64,000 nt of DNA from Bacteroidales bacterium (GCA_017509685.1 JAFWPA010000005.1:39838-103837), one strand, 5' to 3'. Shown: positions 9,792 to 18,404, counted from the first letter of the stretch. Notes: generated from the sequence alone by a model not told the origin. Numbers and translations are program-made.

Positions 9792-9829
9792 ACCTAACTC
9801 GCTGTTTTTCTGCGGGTTAGGTTTTTTTC
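9792..9829 (+). terminator. Terminator after queA
   Basis: ACCTAAC pairs with GTTAGGT, extended inward by weaker GC/GU pairs, and a run of seven T follows. Confidence 0.75.
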
Positions 9830-9921
9830 TTTATTCCCGCGGGTGTCAAGAAAAATATTTACACGCCTGATTATCAGCTCGTTATAGCATGAGCATCCCA
9901 AAACCAGTCCAAAGGTATTGC

Positions 9922-9929
9922 TATCTTTG
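9922..9929 (+). promoter_or_regulatory. -7 box of dprA, five bases from the ATG
   Basis: TATCTTTG fits the -7 consensus; the ATG begins at 9935. The mRNA would be leaderless or nearly so. Confidence 0.55.
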
Positions 9930-9934
9930 GACCC

Positions 9935-11113
9935 ATGAACTATACAGATGAACACGTGGCGCTGTGCGCCCTGAACAAAATTTTCGGTTTTCACCCTACC
10001 CTGGGCCTTTCGCTCCTTGAAAAGGCCGATACCCCCATGAATCTCTTTGACGGCCATCTTGCCACCCCGCCGGACAATGCCGATGCAACGCTCGCAGGCC
10101 TTCTGTCCCAGCTGGTACCGGGGCAGCTGGAGTGGGGGCGCAAAGAGCTGGAGCGGGTGGAGTCCCGCGGTTTCCGCTTCCTTACCCTGATGGATGACGA
10201 CTACCCAGCCGTACTGCGGGAACTGCCGGACCCGCCCGTGGGCCTTTACCTGAACGGGACGTCTTCCCCTACGGAAATCTTCAGCTTAAGGCCGATGATT
10301 GCCATCGTAGGCACCCGGGACATCAGCCCCTACGGACGGGAATGGTGCCAGAAGCTGGTGCAGGCCTTCGCTGCAGCCCCGGTACAGCCGTGCATCGTGA
10401 GCGGAATGGCCTTCGGGGCCGATGGCATCGCGCACAAGACCGCCCTGGACTGCGGGCTGGGCACAGTGGGCGTGATGGCCACCGGAATCGACGAGATCTA
10501 TCCCTGGCAGCACGCCCAGCTGGCCGACGACATGGTCCACCGCCCCGGCTGTGCCCTCCTCACGGACTACCCGATGAACACCTCGCCGGTAGCGCTGAAC
10601 TTCCTGCGCCGCAACCGCATCATCGCCGGCCTGTGCTCCGCCGTCATCGTGGTGGAATCAAAAACCAAGGGCGGTTCCCTGATGACCGCCAAGTACGCCG
10701 TGGACTACGACCGGGAGCTGTACGCCCTCCCCGGCCGCATCGACGACCCCCGCTCGGCCGGCTGCAACTCCCTCATCGCCAGCAACATGGCCCGGATCAT
10801 CACCTCCCTGGAGGAACTCACCGGGCAGCTGGGCCTGGGAAAGCGCGTCCGCGGCGCCGGAGGGTCCTGGAACAGCGGGTGGACATCGGCCCGCCTCCGC
10901 CAGCACCTGGAGAAGACCTTCGGCGCAGGGTCGGCCGCCGTCGCCGTGGGGATGGCCGTCAAGGAGAACCGCGGCATCCGGGCCGATGACCTCACCGCCC
11001 TCACCGGCCTTCCCATCGGTCCCGTGATGGAAGCCATCGGTCTGCTGGAAGCGAACGGCATCATCACCACCGACCTCCTGCGCCGCTGCGCCCTGGCCCC
11101 AGCGTATGCCTAA
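9935..11113 (+). CDS. dprA: DNA processing protein DprA (Smf)
   Basis: DprA binds incoming single-stranded DNA during natural transformation and loads RecA; many Bacteroidota carry it without proven competence. The 392 residues contain an N-terminal helix-hairpin-helix-like region, the Rossmann-like DNA-processing domain with IAIVGTRDISPYG (about residues 112-124), SGMAFGADGIAHK, and NRIIAGLCSAVIVVE, and a C-terminal winged-helix region (DLTALTGLPIGPVMEAIGLLE). It is followed by a 112-base convergent gap. Its presence matters for the repeated GGCCGAT word described in the findings, because DNA-uptake words are one explanation. Confidence 0.95.
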   Translation: MNYTDEHVALCALNKIFGFHPTLGLSLLEKADTPMNLFDGHLATPPDNADATLAGLLSQLVPGQLEWGRKELERVESRGFRFLTLMDDDYPAVLRELPDPPVGLYLNGTSSPTEIFSLRPMIAIVGTRDISPYGREWCQKLVQAFAAAPVQPCIVSGMAFGADGIAHKTALDCGLGTVGVMATGIDEIYPWQHAQLADDMVHRPGCALLTDYPMNTSPVALNFLRRNRIIAGLCSAVIVVESKTKGGSLMTAKYAVDYDRELYALPGRIDDPRSAGCNSLIASNMARIITSLEELTGQLGLGKRVRGAGGSWNSGWTSARLRQHLEKTFGAGSAAVAVGMAVKENRGIRADDLTALTGLPIGPVMEAIGLLEANGIITTDLLRRCALAPAYA

Positions 11114-11225
11114 CCCGCCCTTTTTCTGCCGCCAGCACGTCCCAGGGCAAGTTTATGGATAGGACTGAACAGGAGGGAGAGGAGGCGGTGGTGGTGTGAA
11201 GGCGTGAAGGTAAAAGAGGGAGCGG

Positions 11226-11873
11226 CTAAACCAGAATCCGCTCCAGCTCCTGGGCCGAAGAAACCACGGTGAGCGTGTCAGAGGCCTGGAGGGTGCGGTA
11301 GCCCCAGCTGACGGCGATGCCGCGGATGCCTCCGTTGGCGGCGGTTTTCATATCCGTGAGGGAATCGCCTACCAACACGGCATCGGCCTGGGCCGCTCCC
11401 GCTTTCCGCAGGACCTCGCCCACTATCTCCGGGTCCGGTTTCAGGGGAAAACCCTCCCGGTTGCCCAGGATGGCCACGAAGGGAATGCCGGGGAACAACT
11501 TGCCCACAAGGTACTCCGTACCTGACTGGAACTTGTTGGAGGCCACGGCCAGAAGAACACCGTTTCGATGTAACTGCCCCAGCAGTTCCACCATACCGGG
11601 ATAAGGGCGTGTGTGCACGTCAATGTGGCTTGTATAGTAGGATTTGAATAAGGCCAGGCATTCGTCCACCAGGGATTCATTGGCCTGAAAAGGCTCCGGA
11701 AGGGCCTGCTTCACCAGATTGCGCACCCCGTGTCCCACCATCAGCCGGTATTCCGGCAAGGTGTGCAGGGGAAAACCCTTGGCGGCAAGCGCATGATTGA
11801 CAGCCGTTCCCAGATCCTCCAGCGAATCGATGAGCGTGCCGTCCAGGTCAAAGATGACTACTTTGTATTTCAT
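11226..11873 (-). CDS. gph: Phosphoglycolate phosphatase-like HAD hydrolase
   Basis: A 215-residue haloacid dehalogenase-type phosphatase. The nucleophile motif is VIFDLDGTLIDS at residues 5-16, motif II is the Ser of AVASNK, and motif III/IV is LVGDSLTDMKTAANGG near residue 165. The cap domain between motifs I and II is the small helical C1 type seen in Gph. The probable reaction is dephosphorylation of 2-phosphoglycolate, though HAD phosphatases are often broad. Its start overlaps the stop of the upstream PAS gene (TGATG), so the two are translated together. Confidence 0.8.
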   Translation of the reverse strand: MKYKVVIFDLDGTLIDSLEDLGTAVNHALAAKGFPLHTLPEYRLMVGHGVRNLVKQALPEPFQANESLVDECLALFKSYYTSHIDVHTRPYPGMVELLGQLHRNGVLLAVASNKFQSGTEYLVGKLFPGIPFVAILGNREGFPLKPDPEIVGEVLRKAGAAQADAVLVGDSLTDMKTAANGGIRGIAVSWGYRTLQASDTLTVVSSAQELERILV

Positions 11874-12220
11874 CAGCCACGGGGTTTACGGACACGGTTG
11901 GGGATGACTTCCGGCAGCACCATGGACAGTTCCATAAAGCCGGCATAATCATCACCATCGTACCAGGGGCATTGGAAAATGAGCTTCTTAACGCCCTCCT
12001 TTTCCACGGTATACACGTTCGTACGCGGGTTTTCCAGCATGTCGGCCAGCAGAGAACGCGCCGGTTCCGGGTGGCAGTCCAACACGTTCTTGCCGATAAT
12101 TTCCTCCTCGCCGGGCTTAAGGAATGTGCGCCGGGACTTGCCGTTCATATCCAGGATGGTGCCATCTTTTGCGCAGATGGTCACGGCCACATCGGCCCCT
12201 TCAAAGTAATCTCTTTTCAT
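11873..12220 (-). CDS. Single-domain PAS sensor protein
   Basis: At 115 residues this is essentially one PAS domain: VAVTICAKDGTILDMNGKS and IGKNVLDCHPEPAR are typical PAS beta-strand and helix positions. There is no kinase, cyclase or DNA-binding part. It resembles the small PAS proteins that bind flavin or haem in other anaerobes, but no cofactor residue can be assigned here. The stop overlaps the start of the HAD phosphatase gene, so the pair is one transcript. The function is unknown. Confidence 0.7.
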   Translation of the reverse strand: MKRDYFEGADVAVTICAKDGTILDMNGKSRRTFLKPGEEEIIGKNVLDCHPEPARSLLADMLENPRTNVYTVEKEGVKKLIFQCPWYDGDDYAGFMELSMVLPEVIPNRVRKPRG

Positions 12221-12239
12221 GATGTTGCATTATTCTATG

Positions 12240-12270
12240 CAAAGATAGCCACTATGGGGGGATTAGCAAA
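12240..12270 (-). promoter_or_regulatory. Promoter of the PAS-gph pair
   Basis: On the minus strand TTTG (12267-12270), a 19-base spacer and TATCTTTG (12240-12247) give a good Bacteroidota promoter 19 bases before the PAS ATG. Confidence 0.65.
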
Positions 12271-12354
12271 CACTTGTGGCATTCTGGGACGCCATACTGT
12301 GGACCAGGTCCAACACCGGTTGCCAGGTAACAAGGAATAAAGGATAAAGAAAGA

Positions 12355-12387
12355 TTTGGAAAAGTCGCAGGGATGGGCGAAATTTGT
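12355..12387 (+). promoter_or_regulatory. Possible promoter of tatD-ansA
   Basis: TTTG followed by about 21 bases and GAAATTTG is a weak -33/-7 match about 20 bases before the GTG start of tatD. Confidence 0.35.
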
Positions 12388-12406
12388 ATGATTAACCTCT
12401 AGCGCC

Positions 12407-13174
12407 GTGTTCATTGACACCCATACCCATTTCTACGATGAATGGCTGCTGCCCGATGCGGAAGCGGCCGTCCAGCGCGCGTTGGAGGCGGGCGTGGGGA
12501 AGATGATTCAGGCCGATGTGGACTCCCGCGAGCGCGCGGCCATGTGGGAAATCGGCGACCGCCATCCCGGCGTCATCTACGAGATGCTGGGACTGTACCC
12601 CGGTTCCGTGGCCGACAACTGGCGTGAAGAGCTGGACCAGGTCCACGCCCTCGCGGGCAACAAACCCGTCGTGGCGATTGGCGAAATCGGCCTGGACTAT
12701 CATGAGGGCATTGAATATAAGGAGCAGCAGAAGGAAGTGCTGCGAATCCAACTGGAACTGGCGGCGCGGATGGACTTGCCGGTGAACATCCATCTGCGGG
12801 ATGCGTGGGAGGACCTCTTTACCATCCTGGAAGATTGCAAACACCTGCATCTGCGGGGGGACCTTCACTGTTTCACGGCCAGCTATGAGATTTACGAACG
12901 GGCCAACCGGTATGGGGATTTCTCCGTGGGAATTGGCGGCGTGGTCACTTTCAAGAACGCCGGCCTGGCCAAGACTCTGGAGCGCATCCCCCTGGAGAAG
13001 ATCCTCCTGGAAACCGACGCCCCCTACCTGGCGCCGGTCCCCCACCGGGGCCAACGCAACGAAAGCGCCTTTCTCCCACTGGTCGCGGCCAAGGTGGCCG
13101 AAGTGAAAGGCCTTTCCCTCCAACAAATTGAAGATATCACCACCCAAAATGCAATAAAACTGTTCGGCATATGA
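12407..13174 (+). CDS. tatD: TatD family metal-dependent deoxyribonuclease
   Basis: TatD enzymes are TIM-barrel metal-dependent 3'-5' exonucleases. The 255 residues show the metal motif FIDTHTHFYDE at the N-terminus, the Glu of VAIGEIGLDYH, the His residues of PVNIHLRDAW and GDLHCFTAS, and the final ILLETDAPYLAPVPHRG. The start codon is GTG, fixed by the THTH motif directly after it. The stop overlaps the ansA start by four bases (ATGA), so translation is coupled. Confidence 0.92.
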   Translation: MFIDTHTHFYDEWLLPDAEAAVQRALEAGVGKMIQADVDSRERAAMWEIGDRHPGVIYEMLGLYPGSVADNWREELDQVHALAGNKPVVAIGEIGLDYHEGIEYKEQQKEVLRIQLELAARMDLPVNIHLRDAWEDLFTILEDCKHLHLRGDLHCFTASYEIYERANRYGDFSVGIGGVVTFKNAGLAKTLERIPLEKILLETDAPYLAPVPHRGQRNESAFLPLVAAKVAEVKGLSLQQIEDITTQNAIKLFGI

Positions 13175-14202
13175 ATTCCGCTGTTTTAATCATTTATACC
13201 GGCGGTACCATCGGCATGAAGGAAGATCCCTCCGACGGTACGCTCAAACCCTTCGACTTCAGCCAGATCAAGGAAGAGGTGCCGGAACTGAACAAGTTCG
13301 ACGTACGGATAGACTCCTATACCTTCGATCCGCTCATCGATTCGTCCGACGTGGAGCCTAACCTGTGGGTGAACCTGGCCGAACTCATCCTGGAGAAGTA
13401 CGAGGACTACGACGGCTTTGTGATCCTGCACGGAACGGACACCATGGCCTACAGCGCCTCCACGCTCAGCTTCATGCTGGAAGGACTCACCAAGCCGGTG
13501 GTGTTCACGGGAAGCCAGCTTCCCATCGGCGTTCCCCGCACCGACGGCAAGGAAAACCTGATATCGGCCGTGGAGATCGCCGCCGCCAAGGACGAGAAAG
13601 GGCATGCCCGCGTACCGGAGGTGGCCATCTGCTTCGACTCCCTGCTGCTGCGCGGCAACCGTTCCACCAAATACAGCGCCGAGGCCTTCAACGCCTTTGC
13701 CAGCCCCAACTGCCCGCCCCTCGCCGAGGCCGGCATCCACATCCACTATAACACGGACCTCATCCGCAAGCCCGTCTACTGGGACGCCCAGCTGCGCGTG
13801 CAGACCCATTTGGACACGCGCGTGGCCATCCTGAAGGTGCATCCCGGCGTGACGCCGCAGGTGATGCGGGCCGTCCTGTGCGACGAAGGCACGCGCGCCG
13901 CCATCATCGAAACCTACGGCAGCGGCAACGCCCTCTCCAAGGAGTGGTTCCTGGATATATTAAAGGAGGCCGATGCCAAAGGAAAGATCCTGCTCAACGT
14001 CACCCAGTGCAAATCGGGCACCGTAAATATGGACCTGTACGCCACCGGAGCGTCCCTGAAACACGCCGGCGTGCTTTCCGGGGCCGACATCACCACCGAG
14101 GCCGCGCTGGGCAAACTCTTCTGCCTGATGGGCCGCAGCAACGACAACAAATGGGTCAAAACTATGCTGGAAAAGGACCTTTGCGGCGAAATAAGCAAAT
14201 AA
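13171..14202 (+). CDS. ansA: Type I (cytoplasmic) L-asparaginase
   Basis: It hydrolyses L-asparagine to aspartate and ammonia. The 343 residues begin with the first active-site motif IIYTGGTIGMKED (Thr nucleophile at about residues 10-12) and contain the second motif VILHGTDTMAYSAS near residue 90 with the Thr-Asp pair. No signal peptide is present, so it is the low-affinity cytosolic type. The gene overlaps tatD by four bases. Confidence 0.94.
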   Translation: MNSAVLIIYTGGTIGMKEDPSDGTLKPFDFSQIKEEVPELNKFDVRIDSYTFDPLIDSSDVEPNLWVNLAELILEKYEDYDGFVILHGTDTMAYSASTLSFMLEGLTKPVVFTGSQLPIGVPRTDGKENLISAVEIAAAKDEKGHARVPEVAICFDSLLLRGNRSTKYSAEAFNAFASPNCPPLAEAGIHIHYNTDLIRKPVYWDAQLRVQTHLDTRVAILKVHPGVTPQVMRAVLCDEGTRAAIIETYGSGNALSKEWFLDILKEADAKGKILLNVTQCKSGTVNMDLYATGASLKHAGVLSGADITTEAALGKLFCLMGRSNDNKWVKTMLEKDLCGEISK

Positions 14203-14204
14203 TC

Positions 14205-14236
14205 TTTGGCTTTTCGGAATTTTATTGCTAAATTGC
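14205..14236 (+). promoter_or_regulatory. Probable promoter of the exb operon
   Basis: TTTG (14205-14208), a 20-base spacer and TAAATTGC (14229-14236) fit the -33/-7 pattern with a degenerate -7 box. A long A-rich leader without purine-rich ribosome site runs to the ATG at 14305, usual for strongly expressed Bacteroidota genes. Confidence 0.5.
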
Positions 14237-14304
14237 ACGACCAAATATTGGATATTATTTACTAACTAATTCAACTTATAATTAACAACAACACAAAAAC
14301 GATT

Positions 14305-15093
14305 ATGAAAAAGCTTTTCATGTTTTTGGCAGTCGCCGGTCTTCTGACCTTCACTGCAAACATTGCTTCCGCTCAGGAAGAGGGCGCAGCTCCCGCCGCT
14401 CAGGAACAGGTCGAAGAGGCCGAAGAGGTCGTTGACCTGTTTGCCGGTTCCGGTGAAGAAGTTCCCCTCCACCAGGCCCTCAAGACCAAGTTCATCGAGG
14501 GTGGCGCTGGCTTCATGTCCCTGATCATCATCTGCTTGATCATCGGTATGGCTCTCGCTATCGAGCGTATCCTTTACCTGGCCTTCTCCAAGACCAACAC
14601 CACCAAGCTCCTCGAAGACGTGGAAGCGGCTCTTAACAAAGGCGGTATCGAAGAAGCCAAGAAAGTATGCCGTGAAACCCGTGGCCCCGTGGCCAGCATC
14701 TTCTATCAGGGTCTGCTCCGCGCCGACCAGGGTATTGATGTAGTAGAGAAGACCATCGTCTCCTATGGCGGCGTTCAGATGAGCCTCATGGAGAACGGCC
14801 TCAGCTGGATTGGTCTGTTCATCTCCATCGCCCCGTCCCTCGGATTCCTTGGTACCGTTATCGGTATGATCCAGGCCTTCGACGCTATCCAGGCTGCCGG
14901 TGACATCTCCCCGAACGTTGTGGCTGGCGGTATGAAGGTGGCCCTCATCACAACCGTGGGTGGTCTCATCGTGGCCATGATTCTCCAGATCTTCTACAAC
15001 TACATCATCGCCAAGATCGATGCCCTGTCCATCGATATGGAAGACTCTTCCATCCGCTTCGTGGACACCATGGTCAAGTACAACAAGAAGTAA
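14305..15093 (+). CDS. exbB: ExbB/MotA/TolQ proton channel protein
   Basis: The ExbB-type stator protein uses the proton gradient to power TonB-dependent outer-membrane uptake. Its 262 residues comprise a signal-like N-terminus, a Glu-rich segment (residues 25-55), one membrane segment near residue 75, a cytoplasmic loop, and two closing membrane segments with the family motif GLFISIAPSLGFLGTVIGMIQAF. It is first of four co-directional genes ending at a terminator. The codons here (GGT, GCT, CGT rich) suggest strong expression. It would serve the SusC and other TonB receptors of the cell. Confidence 0.93.
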   Translation: MKKLFMFLAVAGLLTFTANIASAQEEGAAPAAQEQVEEAEEVVDLFAGSGEEVPLHQALKTKFIEGGAGFMSLIIICLIIGMALAIERILYLAFSKTNTTKLLEDVEAALNKGGIEEAKKVCRETRGPVASIFYQGLLRADQGIDVVEKTIVSYGGVQMSLMENGLSWIGLFISIAPSLGFLGTVIGMIQAFDAIQAAGDISPNVVAGGMKVALITTVGGLIVAMILQIFYNYIIAKIDALSIDMEDSSIRFVDTMVKYNKK

Positions 15094-15118
15094 TCAACCC
15101 CATTAATTCCACTCTATA

Positions 15119-15565
15119 ATGGAAAACCAGAAATACGCTAAAATATTCAAGCTTTGCCTGTGGGCACTCTTGGTTGTGAGCGTGATCGTCCTGGTCTGGG
15201 GGTCTTTAAAGGGATTCGAGGCCAATGACGGCGCTGCAACGAATGTGCTGCTCTACTGGGCATACATCGTGCTGGGCATCGCTCTGGCGGCGGTCATCTG
15301 CGTGGGTCTTTACATCCGCGCCACCACCGATCCCAAGAGCCTTGTCAAGATCGGCATCGCAGTGCTGGGCGCAGCCGTCCTGTTCGGCATCGCCTATGTG
15401 CTTGCCTCCGGCGCTCCGGCTGTCGGTTACTCCGGCGCCAAGCTCCCTACGGCTACAGAACTTAAGATGACCGATACTATCCTCAACCTCGCTTACATCG
15501 TTGGTGGCGCAGCCATCCTGTCCATCATCGCCAGCGAAGTATTGATGTCCATCCGCAAAAAATAA
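15119..15565 (+). CDS. Small four-segment membrane protein of the exb operon
   Basis: A 148-residue protein with four predicted membrane helices (about residues 12-30, 43-65, 74-96 and 122-142) and short loops. I do not recognise a named family. It sits between exbB and exbD with 25- and 8-base gaps, a position that is often taken by a similar small membrane protein in Bacteroidales, so it probably belongs to the same energy-transducing complex. Confidence 0.7.
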   Translation: MENQKYAKIFKLCLWALLVVSVIVLVWGSLKGFEANDGAATNVLLYWAYIVLGIALAAVICVGLYIRATTDPKSLVKIGIAVLGAAVLFGIAYVLASGAPAVGYSGAKLPTATELKMTDTILNLAYIVGGAAILSIIASEVLMSIRKK

Positions 15566-15573
15566 GGTAAACC

Positions 15574-16143
15574 ATGGCAAGAAGAACTTTTAATGCAATC
15601 GGTTCTACGGCTGACATCGCGTTCCTGCTGCTGTGCTACTTCCTCATGACTACCACCATGGGGGACCAGTCCGGTCTGCAGCGCCGCCTTCCTCCCATCC
15701 CGGACGAGAAAACCGCCCAGGACCAGAAGGTTAACCGCCGTAACATCATCATCGTCAGAATCAACTCTGCCGATAAGCTGTTTGCCGGTAGCGAAGCCAT
15801 GGACATCTCTCTCTTGAAAGACAAAATCAAAGAGTTCCTCACCAACCCCACCAACGACCCCAACCTCCCCGAAAAAGAGGCCAAGGAAATCGAAGGCCAG
15901 ACCTACATGGTTTCCAAGGGCGTCATCTCCCTGCAGAACGACCGTGGTACATCCTACCAGGCCTACATTGCAGTGCAGAACGAACTGGTGAAAGCCGTAA
16001 ACGAACTCCGCGACGATTTCTCCCGCGCCACGTTTGGCAAGAAATTCTCCAGGCTCTCTGAAGAAGAGCAGGATATTGTGAAGAAGGCCGTTCCTCAGAA
16101 CATCTCCGAGGCCGAGCCTAAGGATACCGGTAAGAAAAAATAG
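15574..16143 (+). CDS. exbD: ExbD/TolR family protein (first copy)
   Basis: A 189-residue partner of ExbB with one N-terminal membrane segment containing the proton-path Asp (GSTADIAFLLLCYFLMTTTM) and a long periplasmic domain. The periplasmic part is longer than in classic ExbD and is charged at its C-terminus. Together with the second copy downstream it would form the usual Bacteroidota exbB-exbD-exbD motor. Confidence 0.88.
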   Translation: MARRTFNAIGSTADIAFLLLCYFLMTTTMGDQSGLQRRLPPIPDEKTAQDQKVNRRNIIIVRINSADKLFAGSEAMDISLLKDKIKEFLTNPTNDPNLPEKEAKEIEGQTYMVSKGVISLQNDRGTSYQAYIAVQNELVKAVNELRDDFSRATFGKKFSRLSEEEQDIVKKAVPQNISEAEPKDTGKKK

Positions 16144-16155
16144 GAGGTAAAGATT

Positions 16156-16629
16156 ATGTCAAAATTTGGAAGTTCCAGCAATAAGAAGGAAGTCCCCCAG
16201 GCATCGTCCAACTCCCTTTCCGATATCGTGTTCATGCTCCTGTTCTTCTTTATGGTGACCACGCAGATGCGTGAAACCGAGAACAAGGTGAAGGTCGTGA
16301 TGCCCGAGGCATCCGAAGTGGCCAAACTGGAGAGAAAAGACCTGAGCGCCAACATCAACATCGGTTCCCCTACCCTGCAATACCAGGCCAAGTATGGTAC
16401 CGATGCCCGTATCCAGCTCAACGACTCTTTCAAGACGGTAGCCGACATCCGTGACTTCATCGCCGCAGAGCGTGACGCCATGTCCGAGGCCGAGCGGTCC
16501 CTCATGACCGTGAACCTCCGCGTGGACCAGGATGTCCGCATGGGTATCGTTTCCGATGTAAAACAGGAGCTGCGCCGCTGCTCCGCCCTTAAGATTATGT
16601 ACGCCGCGCGTAAACCCGCGAAGGACTAA
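16156..16629 (+). CDS. exbD: ExbD/TolR family protein (second copy)
   Basis: A 157-residue ExbD-like protein. The membrane segment NSLSDIVFMLLFFFMVTTQM keeps the Asp needed for proton movement; the periplasmic domain follows. It lies 12 bases after the first exbD and ends the operon before a strong terminator. The two copies differ clearly and may pair in the same motor. Confidence 0.88.
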   Translation: MSKFGSSSNKKEVPQASSNSLSDIVFMLLFFFMVTTQMRETENKVKVVMPEASEVAKLERKDLSANINIGSPTLQYQAKYGTDARIQLNDSFKTVADIRDFIAAERDAMSEAERSLMTVNLRVDQDVRMGIVSDVKQELRRCSALKIMYAARKPAKD

Positions 16630-16663
16630 CCCCCAAGGGACATCAGATTTTTATTTCTTTGAA

Positions 16664-16698
16664 AACGGCCTCCTGCATAAGCAGGGGGCTGTTTTTTT
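16664..16698 (+). terminator. Terminator of the exb operon
   Basis: A 13-bp stem (16664-16676 with 16681-16693, two GU pairs), ATAA loop and a T run. Confidence 0.85.
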
Positions 16699-16806
16699 GT
16701 GTCGTTCTTTTTCATTCACGGCATTAAGCCGCTGATAATCAGCGTCTTGCAGGAGAATAATTTTCAAGGCTAAAAATGCCTCTAAGTGCTCTCCAGCGCC
16801 TATTTT

Positions 16807-16830
16807 TATGTGTTTAACTACTAACACATA
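16807..16830. promoter_or_regulatory. Inverted repeat just before the orphan regulator gene
   Basis: TATGTGTT and AACACATA are perfect 8-bp arms around an 8-base spacer, ending six bases before the ATG at 16837. It could be an operator or a start-blocking RNA hairpin. Confidence 0.5.
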
Positions 16831-16836
16831 AATACC

Positions 16837-17319
16837 ATGAATCAAAAAGAAATGAAGCGATTTCACGCAAATCGCCAGACGGTGCACTGCGCATACGTCT
16901 ACCTGGCCTGTTTTATCCTGGACCTCCAGAAGGCATTGAACCAACACTACGCCAACCAGGATGAGCTGAATGAAAAAATGATGTCTGTCCTGGCCCAATA
17001 CTTCGGCAACGAGGAAAAGGACGGGCAGCTGCAGCAGGACCTGAACAAAGCGCATGGGGACATTCTGCAGCACCTAAAACGGGACTTTCCGTACTTTACA
17101 CGCCAACAGGTCCTTATCTTCAGCTACTACGCCGTGGGGCTGCCTGTGCCACTGATGAACCTGCTGGCAGGCATTTCCTCCGACAAATCGGTGAGCGTAA
17201 TGAAAACCCAGATGAAAAAGCAGATAAAGGTCAAGGCCAGTCCCCGGCGGGAGGAATACCTTATATTATTAGAGCGGGAAAAGTTGCCCAATTGGGTAAG
17301 GAGCGCCTTGTTCGGATAA
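16837..17319 (+). CDS. Small regulator-like protein with C-terminal HTH-like segment
   Basis: The 160 residues do not match a family I can name with certainty. The segment FPYFTRQQVLIFSYYAVGLPVPLMNLLAGIS (about residues 90-120), followed by a Lys-rich helix with VMKTQMKKQIK, resembles the LuxR-like DNA-binding end of Bacteroidota TPR-type regulators (F..L......F..Y..aG.s...ia.l...s...v...k.rlk.ki). The first 80 residues are helical and may be a dimer or sensor part. It has its own upstream inverted repeat and converges on the lacI-type gene with one base between stops. Confidence 0.5.
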   Translation: MNQKEMKRFHANRQTVHCAYVYLACFILDLQKALNQHYANQDELNEKMMSVLAQYFGNEEKDGQLQQDLNKAHGDILQHLKRDFPYFTRQQVLIFSYYAVGLPVPLMNLLAGISSDKSVSVMKTQMKKQIKVKASPRREEYLILLEREKLPNWVRSALFG

Positions 17320-17320
17320 A

Positions 17321-18331
17321 CTAGCAGCTGTCCCGGACCACCAGGGTGGGCGGAATGAGCAAATGGCGGGGAGCCGGCTCCGGCAGGGACTGCCTGCGGG
17401 CGTCCATTATGGCGAAAAGCGTCTCTACCGCCTGGCTGCCTGCCTCCCGCAAAGGCTGCTCCACGCGAGTGACGGCCGGATCCAGGAAATCCAGGAAGCC
17501 GTTGTTGTCGAAGGAAATGACCCCCACGTCCCGGGCGGGTCTCAACTGAAGTGAGCGCAATGCCTGGATGGTTCCCAAAAGGATGGTGGAACTGAATGCA
17601 AAGATGGCGTCGTAGGGGGGCTGCGGGGCGCTGAAAGCGTTCACGGCCTCCCGGAAGCCATTGTCCACCGAGAAAGCGTCGCCCACCACGGTGCCGCTGG
17701 CACCAGCCTTATCCACAGCCGACAGGAACCCGCGCACACGCTCCTGGTTGGGCATGGACGCCGGCACGCCCTGAATGGCCAGGATGCGCCGATACCCCTT
17801 TTTCAGCAAATACTCCGTAGCCATATACGCCCCGGCATAATTGTCGGTGCACACATAGGAGAGCGTGGTCTCCCGGAAATAACGGTCCAGCAGAACCAGA
17901 GGGGTCTGCCGGCCGATTTCCTCGTGCAGGGCCGGAGAAGAAGACACCGGTACGCAGATGATGCCGTCAACGCTGCGGCTCTGGAACATACGCAGCGCTT
18001 CACTTTCCTCCTGCTCCGACTCTCCGGAGTCGGCCAGAAGGGTATGGTATCCGCGCGCGCCCAGCAGTTCGATGACGACGGCGGCCAGCGTGGCGAAGAA
18101 TGGATTCTCAATGCCCGGAACCAGCAGGCCGATGGTCTGGGATTTCTGGGTACGGAGCGACTGCGCCACCAGGTTGGGCCGATAGTTGCAGCGGTCGGCC
18201 TCCTGCGTAATCCGGTCGATGGCGGCCTGGCTGATGCGATACTTCTGGGCCTTTCCGGAAAGCACGCGGGAAACCGTGGTAACGGAGTACCCGGTCTTTT
18301 CCGAAATGGTGAATATGTTGTTCTTTTCCAT
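17321..18331 (-). CDS. LacI family transcription regulator of the adjacent ribose-type operon
   Basis: A 336-residue LacI/GalR protein. The N-terminal helix-turn-helix is FTISEKTGYSVTTVSRVLSG (about residues 7-26), with the hinge helix NYRPNLVAQSL around residues 48-58, then a periplasmic-binding-protein-like sensor domain starting SQTIGLLVPGIENPFFATL. The start is placed at MEKNNIF because the helix-turn-helix follows at once; the 11-codon upstream extension overlaps the promoter. It is divergent from the ribokinase-SusCD-ADP-ribosylglycohydrolase operon, and a LacI-type palindrome stands in that operon's leader. The inducer is likely ribose or a ribose derivative, by context only. Confidence 0.88.
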   Translation of the reverse strand: MEKNNIFTISEKTGYSVTTVSRVLSGKAQKYRISQAAIDRITQEADRCNYRPNLVAQSLRTQKSQTIGLLVPGIENPFFATLAAVVIELLGARGYHTLLADSGESEQEESEALRMFQSRSVDGIICVPVSSSPALHEEIGRQTPLVLLDRYFRETTLSYVCTDNYAGAYMATEYLLKKGYRRILAIQGVPASMPNQERVRGFLSAVDKAGASGTVVGDAFSVDNGFREAVNAFSAPQPPYDAIFAFSSTILLGTIQALRSLQLRPARDVGVISFDNNGFLDFLDPAVTRVEQPLREAGSQAVETLFAIMDARRQSLPEPAPRHLLIPPTLVVRDSC

Positions 18332-18343
18332 AAAAACCCGGTA

Positions 18344-18375
18344 CAAATATAGAGAATTGTTCAATTTTTTTCAAA
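18344..18375 (-). promoter_or_regulatory. Promoter of the lacI-type gene
   Basis: Minus strand: TTTG (18372-18375), 20 bases, TATATTTG (18344-18351), 12 bases before the ATG. Confidence 0.65.
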
Positions 18376-18404
18376 TAAAAAGAGAATATTCCAAAAATTT
18401 TTCC

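Noticed and set aside
11114-11225. Convergent gap between dprA and gph as possible terminator
   Set aside because: Only a loose GCCCT/AGGGC pair without T run was found; nothing convincing.
12235-12420. 61-codon minus-strand frame upstream of the PAS gene
   Set aside because: It lies over the divergent promoter region, lacks similarity and has no promoter of its own.
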